NCBI RefSeq assembly: GCF_030412785.1
Contig: NZ_CP125295.1
Coordinates: 4,650,001 to 4,714,000 of the forward strand
Reading direction: 5' to 3'
Source of the DNA: Paraburkholderia sabiae
GTDB taxonomy: Bacteria; Pseudomonadota; Gammaproteobacteria; Burkholderiales; Burkholderiaceae
DNA length: 64,000 nt
A model generated the notes under the pieces. The model was not told the DNA's origin, ran no database searches, and was given only the letters and a program-made list of their open reading frames with translations. A program made the translations under genes and the position numbers. Shown here piece after piece: positions 31,274 through 39,886 of this stretch; positions within the stretch are counted from its first letter, which is position 1; the number at the start of each line of letters is the position of its first letter.

Positions 31274-32560
31274 ATGAATTCCTTAGTTGAACCCGTCATC
31301 TCCCGCACCGCGCGCGCGTTGGGCGCAATGGAAAAGTTCTTTTATCTGCTGAGCCAGAGTCATCCGAATCATTTCGTCATGGCAGGCGAGGTTTCGGGCG
31401 AGACGCGCGTGGATCAATGGCAGGATGCGCTCGATCTCGTCGCGCATCATTCGCCGCTCGTCTGGTCGCGAATCGAGCGCAATCGCGACGGCGTGCCGAT
31501 GTTCGCGCCCGTTGCGCACGGCGCGGTGCCGTTGCAGGTGAAGCCGTACGGTTCGTCGCACTGGACGGACGAAGCCGCCGCGCAAGTCGCGCAACCGTTC
31601 GACGAACTCAATCCGCCGTTGATGCGCGCCACGCTGCTGCATGGCGAAGTGCGTTCGATCATCGTGCTGGTCGCGCATCATTCGATCGGCGATGGCCTGT
31701 CGTTGACCGCGCTGCTCGGCGATCTGTTGCGCGCGATGGCGGGGCAGCCGCTCGTGCGCAGTCAGGAAACGATGGCCGTCGAGCGTCTGATCGAAGTCAC
31801 GCATGGCGCGCCGCAGACCGATACGAACGCGCCTGCGCCTGCGGCAGTAGATGCGCCGTCTGCGCCCGTTCGCGAGCCGGTTGTCATGCGCGAACCGGAT
31901 GGATCGCGGCCGCATGTCGAAGCGTTATGTCTGACGTCAGCAGTGACGCACGAGCTGCGTGAACGTGCACGCGCTGAGCGCACGTCGGTTCAGTCGGCGC
32001 TGGTCGCGGCTTTCACGCAGGCTGTGTGCTCGCTGACGGCCGATGCGCCGCGCCAACCGATGCGCGTGCTGTCGCCCGTCGATTTGCGGCGTCGGCTGCT
32101 GGGCGGCAGCGATCATCTGGCGATGTGCGCAAGCGGCGTCGTGCATCCCGACGATCATTCGCGCGATGCCGATCTGTGGAGTCGTGCGCGTCTTGCGGCG
32201 CAGGCGTTCGCCGATATCCAGTCGCCCGAGCGTCTCGCTGCGCAGGTGCTGGGCGCGCACGCGATGCTGGACACGGTGAACGGCGCGGCCGATGCGAAAG
32301 CGGTGTTCGCCCAGGCGTTCGGCAACGATGCCGTGATCACGAATCTGGGCGTCGTCGATCTGCCGAAGCGTTTTGGGTCACTGGCGCTCGACGCCGTGTG
32401 GGGACCGTCGGTCGCAGTGGGTGTCGCAGGCGAGCAGGTGATCGGCGCAGCCACGTACGACGACCGGCTGCATCTCGTGCACACGAGTTACGCGCCGATG
32501 CACGGGCTGCTCGACCGGATGGTGGTGGAAATCGGAGCGGCGTTGAACAAGGCCTCGTGA
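31274..32560 (+). CDS. Condensation-domain acyltransferase (PapA-like)
   Basis: A 428-residue stand-alone condensation-type acyltransferase. The catalytic motif HHxxxDG is present as VAHHSIGDGLSL at about residue 137, and the C-terminal half has the usual VLSPVDLRRRL region and an NLGVVDLP segment. Such enzymes join an acyl thioester to an alcohol or amine, as PapA5 does for mycobacterial waxes. No peptide-synthetase or polyketide gene is nearby, so the acyl donor is unknown. The start has GAAGGAC 8 bases upstream. Confidence 0.85.
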   Translation: MNSLVEPVISRTARALGAMEKFFYLLSQSHPNHFVMAGEVSGETRVDQWQDALDLVAHHSPLVWSRIERNRDGVPMFAPVAHGAVPLQVKPYGSSHWTDEAAAQVAQPFDELNPPLMRATLLHGEVRSIIVLVAHHSIGDGLSLTALLGDLLRAMAGQPLVRSQETMAVERLIEVTHGAPQTDTNAPAPAAVDAPSAPVREPVVMREPDGSRPHVEALCLTSAVTHELRERARAERTSVQSALVAAFTQAVCSLTADAPRQPMRVLSPVDLRRRLLGGSDHLAMCASGVVHPDDHSRDADLWSRARLAAQAFADIQSPERLAAQVLGAHAMLDTVNGAADAKAVFAQAFGNDAVITNLGVVDLPKRFGSLALDAVWGPSVAVGVAGEQVIGAATYDDRLHLVHTSYAPMHGLLDRMVVEIGAALNKAS

Positions 32561-32567
32561 TAGAGCT

Positions 32568-32978
32568 TCAGTTGTCGCAGCGCACGTCCTTCTTCTGCAC
32601 GACGATGATGGCGGGATAGGTCTGCCCGTGTTCGAGTTCGACGCGCGCGACGACGGCGATCGTCGCGCTGTCGATGTCGTCGTACACGCTCACTTTCTCG
32701 TTGCGCAGATTGTCGACACCGGTGCAGCCCTTGGCGCGTCCATCGTCGGATACCTGGCACTGGAGCGGATGATCGGCGACGTAGCGAAAGCGGTCGCGGT
32801 CCGGCGTCGCGAGATATTCGCGCATGCTGTCGGCCGCGCCGCCGACGCCCGTCACGTAGCCGATTGCACAACTGAGGTTGTCGCCATTGCCGGGCGTCGC
32901 CGCCAGCGCAGCCGTGCTCGTGACTGCGAGCGCGGCTGCAGCAGCCGCCACAAATGTCGATGCAGAAAGGAATTTCAT
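32568..32978 (-). CDS. Exported protein of unknown function
   Basis: A 136-residue protein starting at MKFLSAST with a signal peptide rich in Ala (cleavage after about residue 26, ALA/A). The mature part has four Cys (LSCAIGYV, LQCQV, KGCTGVD, VRCDN), probably two disulfides in the periplasm, and a segment VELEHGQTYPAIIVVQKKD. I do not recognise the family. It converges on the acyltransferase gene with 7 bp between the stops. Confidence 0.7.
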   Translation of the reverse strand: MKFLSASTFVAAAAAALAVTSTAALAATPGNGDNLSCAIGYVTGVGGAADSMREYLATPDRDRFRYVADHPLQCQVSDDGRAKGCTGVDNLRNEKVSVYDDIDSATIAVVARVELEHGQTYPAIIVVQKKDVRCDN

Positions 32979-33061
32979 CGCGCGATTTGCCTGTGTACGA
33001 TCGAAGTGCTGGATTGTAACGGCAACTCGCGAAACGGGTCCGCGCGACACGCGGCGCGTCG

Positions 33062-34039
33062 TCAGGCAAGATTCGGAGGCGCGGCCTTCGACACGTCGAT
33101 GTGCTTCGGAATCAGGCCAAGATCGAGGAAGGTATCGGCGATCTGCTGCTGTTCGGCGAGAATCGCGCGCGTGATCGGCTCGGTGCCGAACTGCTGGCGC
33201 GCCACGACCACATCGACGACGGGCTTCGGCAAGCCCCACAGTTGCGCCAGTTCGCTCGCGAGCTGATCCCGGTTCTGCTTGCCCCACTGATCGACCTTGT
33301 CGAGTTCTTCGATCAGGATGCGGATCACGTCAGGATTTTTCGCGGCATACGTCTGCGACGAAAAGTAGTACGCCCGATTGCCGACCACGCCGCTCGCATC
33401 CGCGATCACGCGCGCACCCAGCGACTTCTCCGCCGCCGCGAAGAACGGATCCCAGATCACCCACGCATCGATCGATGCGCGTTCGAACGCAGCGCGCGCG
33501 TCGGCGGGCGCGAGGAAAACCGGGTGCACGTCGCTGTATTGCAGGCCGTGCTGACGCAGCAGCTTGACGAGAAAGTAGTGGACGTTGCTGCCTTTGTTGA
33601 GCGCAATCCGCTTGCCCTTCAGGTCCGCGACGCTGCGTATCGCCGATTGCGGCGGCACGAGCACGGCCTCGGATTGCGGCCGCTTCACGGTGGCCGCGAC
33701 GTACGTGAGCGGCGCGCCCGCGGCCTGCGCGAAGATGGGCGGCGCTTCGCCGACGTCGCCGAAATCGATCGAGCCGACGTTCAGCGCTTCGAGCTGCACG
33801 GGGCCCGCTGCGAATTCCGTCCAGCTCACGGAAACGTTCAGCGGCGCGAGCCGCTTTTCGAGCGTGCCGCGTCCCTTGAGCAGATTCAGATAACCCTTCT
33901 GATTGCCGATACGTAACGTGCGCGCCGACCCTTGCGCAAACGAAGCGGGCACGACGGCGCTCGACAACGCTGCGGCAGTGATGCCGAGCGACTGTTTCAG
34001 GAAGGTGCGGCGGCCGTGAAATGTTTTGACGTTGGACAT
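33062..34039 (-). CDS. Aliphatic-sulfonate-type ABC transporter solute-binding protein
   Basis: A 325-residue SsuA-like periplasmic binding protein. It begins at 34039 with a Tat signal containing the full motif RRTFLK. Typical family segments follow: TLRIGNQKGYLNLLKGRG, SIDFGDVGEAPPIFAQAAG, LKGKRIALNKGSNVHYFLVK, and DAWVIWDPFF. SsuA proteins deliver alkanesulfonates for sulfur supply. No permease or ATPase gene is adjacent; the only neighbour on this strand is another binding-protein gene 11 bp upstream. The true ligand may differ. Confidence 0.88.
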   Translation of the reverse strand: MSNVKTFHGRRTFLKQSLGITAAALSSAVVPASFAQGSARTLRIGNQKGYLNLLKGRGTLEKRLAPLNVSVSWTEFAAGPVQLEALNVGSIDFGDVGEAPPIFAQAAGAPLTYVAATVKRPQSEAVLVPPQSAIRSVADLKGKRIALNKGSNVHYFLVKLLRQHGLQYSDVHPVFLAPADARAAFERASIDAWVIWDPFFAAAEKSLGARVIADASGVVGNRAYYFSSQTYAAKNPDVIRILIEELDKVDQWGKQNRDQLASELAQLWGLPKPVVDVVVARQQFGTEPITRAILAEQQQIADTFLDLGLIPKHIDVSKAAPPNLA

Positions 34040-34050
34040 GGCTGTATCGC

Positions 34051-34878
34051 TTAGTGTTGCGGCGCGCCGTCCCATGCCGGCAGCGTCGCGCCGTGATAGA
34101 CGGTCAGGATCGACGAAGCGACATTGGCCTGCTGGTAGCTGTCGACGAGCGTCTTCACCCACGGCGCTTTCGCATCCTTCGAATTCACGGCGATGAAGTT
34201 GCGATACGGATTGCCCGGCACCTTCTCCTGCGCGATGCGTTCCTGCGGAATCTGGATGCCCGCCTTGATCGCCCAGTCGGTGTTGACGACGGCTGCATCG
34301 AGATCGCCGATCGCGCGTCCGACGATGCCCGCGTCGAGTTCCTTGATCTGCACGTGCTTCGGGTTATCGGCGATATCGCGCGCAGTCGGCAGCAGGCCGA
34401 CGTCCGGGCGGAGCTTGATGAGCCCGTTGGCCTGCAACAGCAGCAGCGCGCGGCCTTCGTTGCTCGGATCGTTCGGCACGCCGATGGTCGCGTTCTGCGG
34501 CAGCGCCGCGACCGACTTCACCTTGCGCGAATAGAGGCCGATCGGTTGCACATAGGTGAAGCCGACGGGCACGATGTCGTAATGGCGCGCGGCGATCTGC
34601 GCGTCGAGATATGGCTTGTGCTGGAACGAATTCGCGTCGAGATCGTGTTGCGCAAGCGCTTCGTTCGGCTGCGTGTAGTCGGAGAACGTCGTGATCTTGA
34701 CCGTGATGCCATGCTTCGCCGCGTTGGCCGCGACGGCGCGCCACACGTCCTCGTCTTCGCCGGACATGATGCCGACGCGCACGGTTTTATCGGCGGCGAG
34801 CGCGGGTTGCGCGCTTACGATGCCGAAGGTCAGCAAAACGGAGAGAAAAGCGACCTGGAGTGTTCTGGTTGTTTTCAT
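34051..34878 (-). CDS. MetQ/NlpA-family solute-binding protein
   Basis: A 275-residue binding protein of the methionine-type NlpA family. It has a Sec signal (cleavage after ALA, residue 29) without lipobox. The family signatures are VRVGIMSGEDEDVWRAVAANAAKHG, DANSFQHKPYLDAQIAAR and a DAAVVNTDWAIKAG segment. Members bind methionine or its derivatives for an MetNI transporter. Here metN and metI are absent, and the gene is followed after 11 bp by an SsuA-like gene. The pair suggests joint uptake of sulfur compounds, using transporter parts coded elsewhere. Confidence 0.88.
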   Translation of the reverse strand: MKTTRTLQVAFLSVLLTFGIVSAQPALAADKTVRVGIMSGEDEDVWRAVAANAAKHGITVKITTFSDYTQPNEALAQHDLDANSFQHKPYLDAQIAARHYDIVPVGFTYVQPIGLYSRKVKSVAALPQNATIGVPNDPSNEGRALLLLQANGLIKLRPDVGLLPTARDIADNPKHVQIKELDAGIVGRAIGDLDAAVVNTDWAIKAGIQIPQERIAQEKVPGNPYRNFIAVNSKDAKAPWVKTLVDSYQQANVASSILTVYHGATLPAWDGAPQH

Positions 34879-35187
34879 GGTTCGGAAAGTCGTTGGGTGA
34901 AGATGCGCAGATCGCGCCGTTAGTGCGCACCGCTCAACGCGGAGCTTGCGTGGTGCCGAAGTAACACAGCGCGAGAGCGGCTGCCGTCGTCGTCAGGAAG
35001 TCGCGAAGTGCGCGCGTGTGGTGAGAGAAGAATGCCAAGCCCGAAAAGCGTTCCACCGATTGTCCTTATGGTCGCGTGTGATCCAGGCTTCGAATGTAGC
35101 GAAGCCCGTCGCGCAAGCGAACCAATTAAAGATCACAATCAAAGCAGTTCTGGCGCTATGGCAGCGCGGCCGTTCGAGCGAACGGGA
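34879..35187. other. Intergenic region without recognised gene
   Basis: A 309-bp gap between the end of the PepSY gene and the start of the MetQ-like gene, both on the minus strand. It presumably holds the promoter of the binding-protein pair; an A/T-rich stretch at about 35125-35145 is the best place for it. I see no repeat, hairpin or conserved frame. Confidence 0.5.
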
Positions 35188-36321
35188 TCAGCGGCTGCGC
35201 GCGTGGCGTGCCTTGCGTCGTCTCCACCACTGCCAGATGCCCGTCACGCCGAGACCGAACAGCGCGAGGCCGCCGATACCGAGCACGGTCATCAGCGCCG
35301 GTCCGCCGATTTCGCCCGTATGCAGCGGATAAATCACCGACACGGCCCGCGCGCCCGGATCGAGCTGATCCCAGCGTTGCGCGGCGAGCACGTTGCCCGA
35401 GTACGGATCGAGCCACACGGAGGTCAGGCCGTTCGGATGCGGATCGTCGGGCAGACGCATGCGCACGCGCAGCGGCGTGTCGGCTTTCGCGGGCATCTGG
35501 ACGATGTTGATCTGGCCGTTCGGGAACGCGTCGTGTGCGCGCGCGACGAGCGTATCGACGGGAAGCATCGGCGTTGAATGCGAAGGCGGCGCGGACAGTG
35601 AAGGTGCGCGCATCGGATGCGAACCGGCAAGCGCCGTGATCCATCCGCCGAGCGGCCGCCACGCCATATACGCGCCCGTCGACACCGACACCGCGATCAC
35701 GAACCCGAGCGTCGCGCCGCCGACGCGATGCAGGTCGTACAGTGCGCGCGTGCGTCCGCGCCGCAATTCGATCCGCCACGCCTTGATGCCCGCGCGCGGC
35801 CACCACAGCACGAGGCCCGACACGAGCATCAGCAGATAGCACAGCGCGACGCATGCGAGCAGCGGCTTGCCCGTCTGATCGAGCAGCAACGAACTATGCA
35901 GCTTGAACAGCACGTTGAAAAAGCCTTCCGTCTGTCCACGCCGCCCGAGTTCGCGACCCGTGTACGGATCGATATAAACGGCGCCTTGCCATTTGCCGCG
36001 CACGGTTACTTCGAGGCTTTGCACTGCGGAGCGCGGCGGATGAAACGTCAACGCGGCGCGCGGCCCGAACTCGCTGGCGAGATGCTGACGTACGCTTTCG
36101 AGCGTAACCGTCGTGGCGTTTTCAGAAGGCGCGGCGACGCGAAACAACCGGGGATGCAGTTGTTCGTCGAGCGGCGCGGCGATCATCAGCAGCGCGCCCG
36201 TAATGCCCATCAGCGCGAGCACCCAGCCAACCGACAGCGCAAACCAGCGATGCGCGACGACCCAGTAATGTCGAAGGCGCGGCATGGCGGCTCTGGCGGC
36301 GGGCGTTGACGCTTGCATCAT
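35188..36321 (-). CDS. PepSY-associated transmembrane protein
   Basis: A 377-residue inner-membrane protein. An N-terminal helix (about 25-48) is followed by a periplasmic PepSY region with YIDPYTGRELGRRGQ. Helices with HSSLLLDQTGKPLLACVALCYLLMLVSGLVLW and LYDLHRVGGATLGFVIAVS come next, then a second PepSY region (VWLDPYSGNVLAAQRWDQ) and a last helix. The conserved His residues (HRWF, LHSSLL, LHRVGG) could bind haem, as in ferric-siderophore reductases of this family. Its start overlaps the TonB-receptor stop by one base, so the two are coupled and share the Fur-controlled promoter. Confidence 0.88.
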   Translation of the reverse strand: MMQASTPAARAAMPRLRHYWVVAHRWFALSVGWVLALMGITGALLMIAAPLDEQLHPRLFRVAAPSENATTVTLESVRQHLASEFGPRAALTFHPPRSAVQSLEVTVRGKWQGAVYIDPYTGRELGRRGQTEGFFNVLFKLHSSLLLDQTGKPLLACVALCYLLMLVSGLVLWWPRAGIKAWRIELRRGRTRALYDLHRVGGATLGFVIAVSVSTGAYMAWRPLGGWITALAGSHPMRAPSLSAPPSHSTPMLPVDTLVARAHDAFPNGQINIVQMPAKADTPLRVRMRLPDDPHPNGLTSVWLDPYSGNVLAAQRWDQLDPGARAVSVIYPLHTGEIGGPALMTVLGIGGLALFGLGVTGIWQWWRRRKARHARSR

Positions 36322-38468
36322 CAGTAGATGAAGTGGCCTTGCACGTAGACCATGCGCGGCGCGCCGACCATACGGCCCGGATTGCCGTCGACGTTGCGCG
36401 TGTAGTAGCGCTTGTCCGTGAAGTTGTTCACGCCGAGCGTCAGGCTGCTGCCCTTCCAGTTCGGAATCTGCCAGTCGGCCTGGAAGTTGTAGGTGCGAAA
36501 GCCCGGCACACGGCCCGTCGTCGCCGCCGCGTTCTCGTTGACCGTGTTTTGCAGGTCCGAGTACTGCGAGGTCTGATGCGTCGTCGACAGGTTGAAGGTC
36601 CAGCCGTGCGTTTCGTACTTCAGACCCATCGTGTCGGTGATGCGCGAATAGAACGGCACGTCGAGACCCGCCGTTGCGCCCGATTCCTGGATCGCCTTCG
36701 TGTACGTGAAGTTCGCGTAGGCATCGAGGCCGCGCAGCACGCTGTCTTCGTCGAACGCGTAGTCGATCGCGGTTTCGATACCCTGGTGATGCGTCGCGCC
36801 GATGTTCTGGAACGTCGGCGGCACGACGCCCGGCACCTGAAGAATCTGGTTGTCGAAGCGCATGTTGAACGCGGTGATTTCCGCGTGAATGCGCTTGCTT
36901 GTCCAGCGCGCGCCGACTTCGAAAGTCTTCGCGACTTCAGGCTGCAACGGATTCGTCGCCGACTGCGAGTTCAGCTGCAGATTCTGCACGGGACCGAACG
37001 ACTCGCTGTAGTCCGTGAACAGCGTCAGCGACGAGTTCCACAAATACTCGAGGCTCACGGCGGGCAGCGCCTTGTTGTTGAGCGTGTCGAAGGTCTGCTT
37101 GAGCGTGTCGTCGCGGCGCGTCGATTCGATGTGCTCGAAGCGGATGCCCGGCGTCAGGCGCCAGCGGCCGAGTGCAAAGCGGTCGTCGATGTAGACGGAG
37201 TGCGCGTCGGTGGAATTTTCGAAGGTGGCAGTCGGGCCGATGATGCCCGTGGCGATCGACTGGTTGTAGCTGTTGTCGTCGCCGCGTTCGCGGATGTAGC
37301 GATAGCCGACAGTGATGTCCTGTTGCAGCGGCCCGAGCGTGAAGCGTTGCGTGAAGCGCGGCTCGACGCCCGTCGTGTTGTAGTTGCGCGGCTGGTACTG
37401 CAGCTGCGTGCCCGCGGCGTTGATGAGCGCGCTGGTGCGGTTGGCCTCGTTGTACCACGCGCGGACTTCGAATTCCTGATTCGCGTTGAACGTGTTGATG
37501 TAGCCGACTTCGACGGCTTTGCGTTCGCCTTGCCAGTAGTCCGTCGGACGCGTGTTCTGGAACGGATCCTGGTTGTATTGCGCAACCGTCAGGCCGCCCG
37601 GCGTACGCGACTTCACGTCGTAGTACGAGAACTTGCCGTACAGCTCGGAAGTCGGCGTCAGTTCGAAGCGCCATTTGAGCGCGAGGTCGTTGACGCGTTC
37701 GTCGCTGCCGTCGCGCCAGTCGCGGCCCGTCATCCCCGAGTACAGCAACGCGACGCCGAGGCCGTTGTCGAGTTGCGTGCCGAGGAACGTGTTGTATTGC
37801 GTGTTGCTGCCGCCGCCCGCTGTGTAGATGTTTTCGCGCACGGAGGCATCGGCTGTCAGACCCTTCTTGTCCGGGATGTCGCGCGTGCGGAAGTTGATCA
37901 CGCCGCCCACGTTCTGCGGGCCGTAGCGCACGGCGCCGCCGCTGCGTACGACGTCGATCGATTCGATGTTGCCGAGGCTGATCGGCGCGAATGACAGCTG
38001 CGGCTGTCCGTAAGGTGCAACGGCCATCGGAATGCCGTCGAGCAGCACCGTCGAGCGCGGCGAGTAGCGCCCCGTCAAGCCGCGCACGCCGATGTTCAGC
38101 GAAATCTGGCTGCCCGCCGTGCCGGAGTTGTCGGTGACCTGCACGCCGGGCACGCGGCGCATCACGTCGCCGATGCTGGTCGCGCCGCTCGCTTCGATTT
38201 CCTGTTTGTCGACGATCGTGCGCGCGCCCGGAAACGTCTTGACGCTGTTCTGCAGGCCGGAGCCGAGCCAGTCGCCGGAGACGGTGATCGAATCGAGCGT
38301 GGTCTGCTTGTCGCCTGATGCGTTCGATGCGGCGGGTTTCGCGGGTTGCGCTTCCTCGTCCTGAGCCGATGCGTAGTCCGGCGACGCGAGAAAGGCGAGG
38401 GCGGCGACGGCCGCAAAACAGTTGAGCCGGCTGACTGTATCGATGCTCCGGCGAACGGCGAAGGCCAT
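36321..38468 (-). CDS. TonB-dependent siderophore-type outer-membrane receptor
   Basis: A 715-residue receptor counted from the ATG at 38468, which has AGGGG 5 bases upstream and opens the signal peptide (cleavage near ASA/Q). The plug domain has TRTIVDKQ-like and VMRRVPGVQVTDNSG segments, ILLDGIPMAVAPYGQPQ and the strand around VVRSGGAVRYGPQNVGGVINF. The barrel ends in the aromatic YVQGHFIY, as required for assembly. It should import a ferric siderophore. A Fur box lies 120 bp upstream, and the PepSY protein gene is translationally coupled downstream. Confidence 0.93.
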   Translation of the reverse strand: MAFAVRRSIDTVSRLNCFAAVAALAFLASPDYASAQDEEAQPAKPAASNASGDKQTTLDSITVSGDWLGSGLQNSVKTFPGARTIVDKQEIEASGATSIGDVMRRVPGVQVTDNSGTAGSQISLNIGVRGLTGRYSPRSTVLLDGIPMAVAPYGQPQLSFAPISLGNIESIDVVRSGGAVRYGPQNVGGVINFRTRDIPDKKGLTADASVRENIYTAGGGSNTQYNTFLGTQLDNGLGVALLYSGMTGRDWRDGSDERVNDLALKWRFELTPTSELYGKFSYYDVKSRTPGGLTVAQYNQDPFQNTRPTDYWQGERKAVEVGYINTFNANQEFEVRAWYNEANRTSALINAAGTQLQYQPRNYNTTGVEPRFTQRFTLGPLQQDITVGYRYIRERGDDNSYNQSIATGIIGPTATFENSTDAHSVYIDDRFALGRWRLTPGIRFEHIESTRRDDTLKQTFDTLNNKALPAVSLEYLWNSSLTLFTDYSESFGPVQNLQLNSQSATNPLQPEVAKTFEVGARWTSKRIHAEITAFNMRFDNQILQVPGVVPPTFQNIGATHHQGIETAIDYAFDEDSVLRGLDAYANFTYTKAIQESGATAGLDVPFYSRITDTMGLKYETHGWTFNLSTTHQTSQYSDLQNTVNENAAATTGRVPGFRTYNFQADWQIPNWKGSSLTLGVNNFTDKRYYTRNVDGNPGRMVGAPRMVYVQGHFIY

Positions 38469-38587
38469 GTTTCCCCTGATTCTTGTTCTGGAGGACGCCG
38501 CGCCGGATTCGCTCTGCAAGCGTGTGAGCGCGCGGAGCGAACCTTCCGAAATTTTACGAAGTATTGTTCCAACGGCGGGCGCGATTA

Positions 38588-38607
38588 TAATGAGAATCAC
38601 TATCATT
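38588..38607. promoter_or_regulatory. Fur box of the TonB-receptor operon
   Basis: TAATGAGAATCACTATCATT, within a longer A/T-rich stretch from 38583, closely follows the 19-bp Fur consensus built of GATAAT-type hexamers. It lies 120 bp before the receptor start, in the 305-bp gap between the receptor and the small gene at 38774. It should repress the operon when iron is plentiful. Confidence 0.8.
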
Positions 38608-38773
38608 TGAAAGTGATTCCCTTGTTTTTCGTAGGGTTGCGCGAAAGGAAGGGGTTCGCGACATGCGCGCGCGGCGCGCGCTTCCTTACCGGGACGCCGA
38701 TGAATGGGAAGGCAATGTTGGAGACAGCGGCTTGAACTAATATCTGGCAATAGTCGAGACGGGAGAGCGGGTC

Positions 38774-39025
38774 GTGCCGTCAACATTTGCCATCAGATAT
38801 GCGGCCGCCGCGCTTGTCGCGATGTTGGGTGTTGCGTCGTCGCAAGCGGCAGCGGCCGACGCTAAGCAGGACTCCGCCGCCAGCGAGCCCAAAACGCTAA
38901 AAGAACGACTCGGCGACAAGGCCAGCGACGACCAGCGCGTCGACAACTGCAAGGTGCCCGTCGCAGAACGCGGGAGCAAGGTGCGCCCGGACGATTGCTC
39001 GCACGGGCGCAAGACGGGTCAGTAG
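38774..39025 (+). CDS. Small exported protein of unknown function
   Basis: An 83-residue protein beginning with GTG. A signal peptide (ATRYAAA-like hydrophobic stretch, cleavage after SQA/A) precedes a charged, mature part of about 55 residues with two Cys (DNCKVPV, PDDCSHG) that could form one disulfide. No family is recognised. It is divergent from the iron-uptake operon and converges on the COG4705 gene. Confidence 0.55.
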   Translation: MPSTFAIRYAAAALVAMLGVASSQAAAADAKQDSAASEPKTLKERLGDKASDDQRVDNCKVPVAERGSKVRPDDCSHGRKTGQ

Positions 39026-39040
39026 TCGCGCGGCGATCTG

Positions 39041-39796
39041 CTAGTGCGAAACCTTCGCCGGCCGCTGCCGGAAGAGCGTCCCGCACACGACGATGAACGC
39101 GACGAGCGCAATCGACGCGCCATAACGGCTCATCGCGAGGCCGCCATTTGCGATCGGCTTGTCGAGGAAATCGCCGACCACTGCGCCGAGCGGTCGCGTG
39201 AGGATGAACGCCGCCCAGAACAGCAGCGTGCGCGGCAACTGCGTCGCGTAATACGCGATGACGAGCGCAAGCAGCAGGCCGCCGAAGATCAGCGCCGCGC
39301 CTGCATAGCCGAGACCGGCTGTATCGGCTGTCCAGTCGCCGAGCGCGGTGCCGAGCGTCTGAGAAAACATGATCGTCACCCAGTAGAACATCTCGGCTTT
39401 CGCGGACGAAACGGTCGCCACGGAGACGGAACCCATCGTCCGATACCAGACGAACAGCGACGTGAACAGCAGGAACAGCAGCAGCGCGCTGCCGCCTGCG
39501 TAGCCGATGCCGAGCGAGCGGTCGGCGAAATCGGCGAGTGTCGTGCCGACGGTGGTCGTCGCGATGATCGTGACCCAGTACAGCACGGGGTTGAAGCGCT
39601 CGGCGCGGATCTGCGCGATCACGGCAACGATGAAGATGACGGCGAAAATGAGTGTGCTGATCAGATAGCCCAGATTCATCGACATCGAAGCGGCATCGCC
39701 GCCCGTTTCGCCGAGCGTGGTGGCGGCGATCTTGATGATCCAGAAGGCGAGCGTGACTTCGGGTACCTTGGTGAGGGCCTGGTTCGCTTTATCCAT
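39041..39796 (-). CDS. COG4705-type integral membrane protein
   Basis: A 251-residue protein starting at MDKANQALTKVPEVTLAFWIIKIAATT, with about seven hydrophobic helices. Four repeats of the type FWIIKIAATTLGETGGD, YWVTIIATTTVGTTLADF, YWVTIMFSQTLGTALGDW and FWAAFILTRPLGAVVGDF show an internal fourfold duplication, which is typical of COG4705. The function is unknown; the repeated W/T/G/D positions suggest a transporter or channel. It follows the atypical histidine kinase gene by 90 bp on the same strand. Confidence 0.85.
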   Translation of the reverse strand: MDKANQALTKVPEVTLAFWIIKIAATTLGETGGDAASMSMNLGYLISTLIFAVIFIVAVIAQIRAERFNPVLYWVTIIATTTVGTTLADFADRSLGIGYAGGSALLLFLLFTSLFVWYRTMGSVSVATVSSAKAEMFYWVTIMFSQTLGTALGDWTADTAGLGYAGAALIFGGLLLALVIAYYATQLPRTLLFWAAFILTRPLGAVVGDFLDKPIANGGLAMSRYGASIALVAFIVVCGTLFRQRPAKVSH

Positions 39797-39886
39797 AACG
39801 TATGTGCGCAATTGAGTGACGGACGCCGCGTCGGCTGCCTGCTGGCAGCCGCGCGGCACAAAGCGCACAGACTAGGGGTTGCCGCC

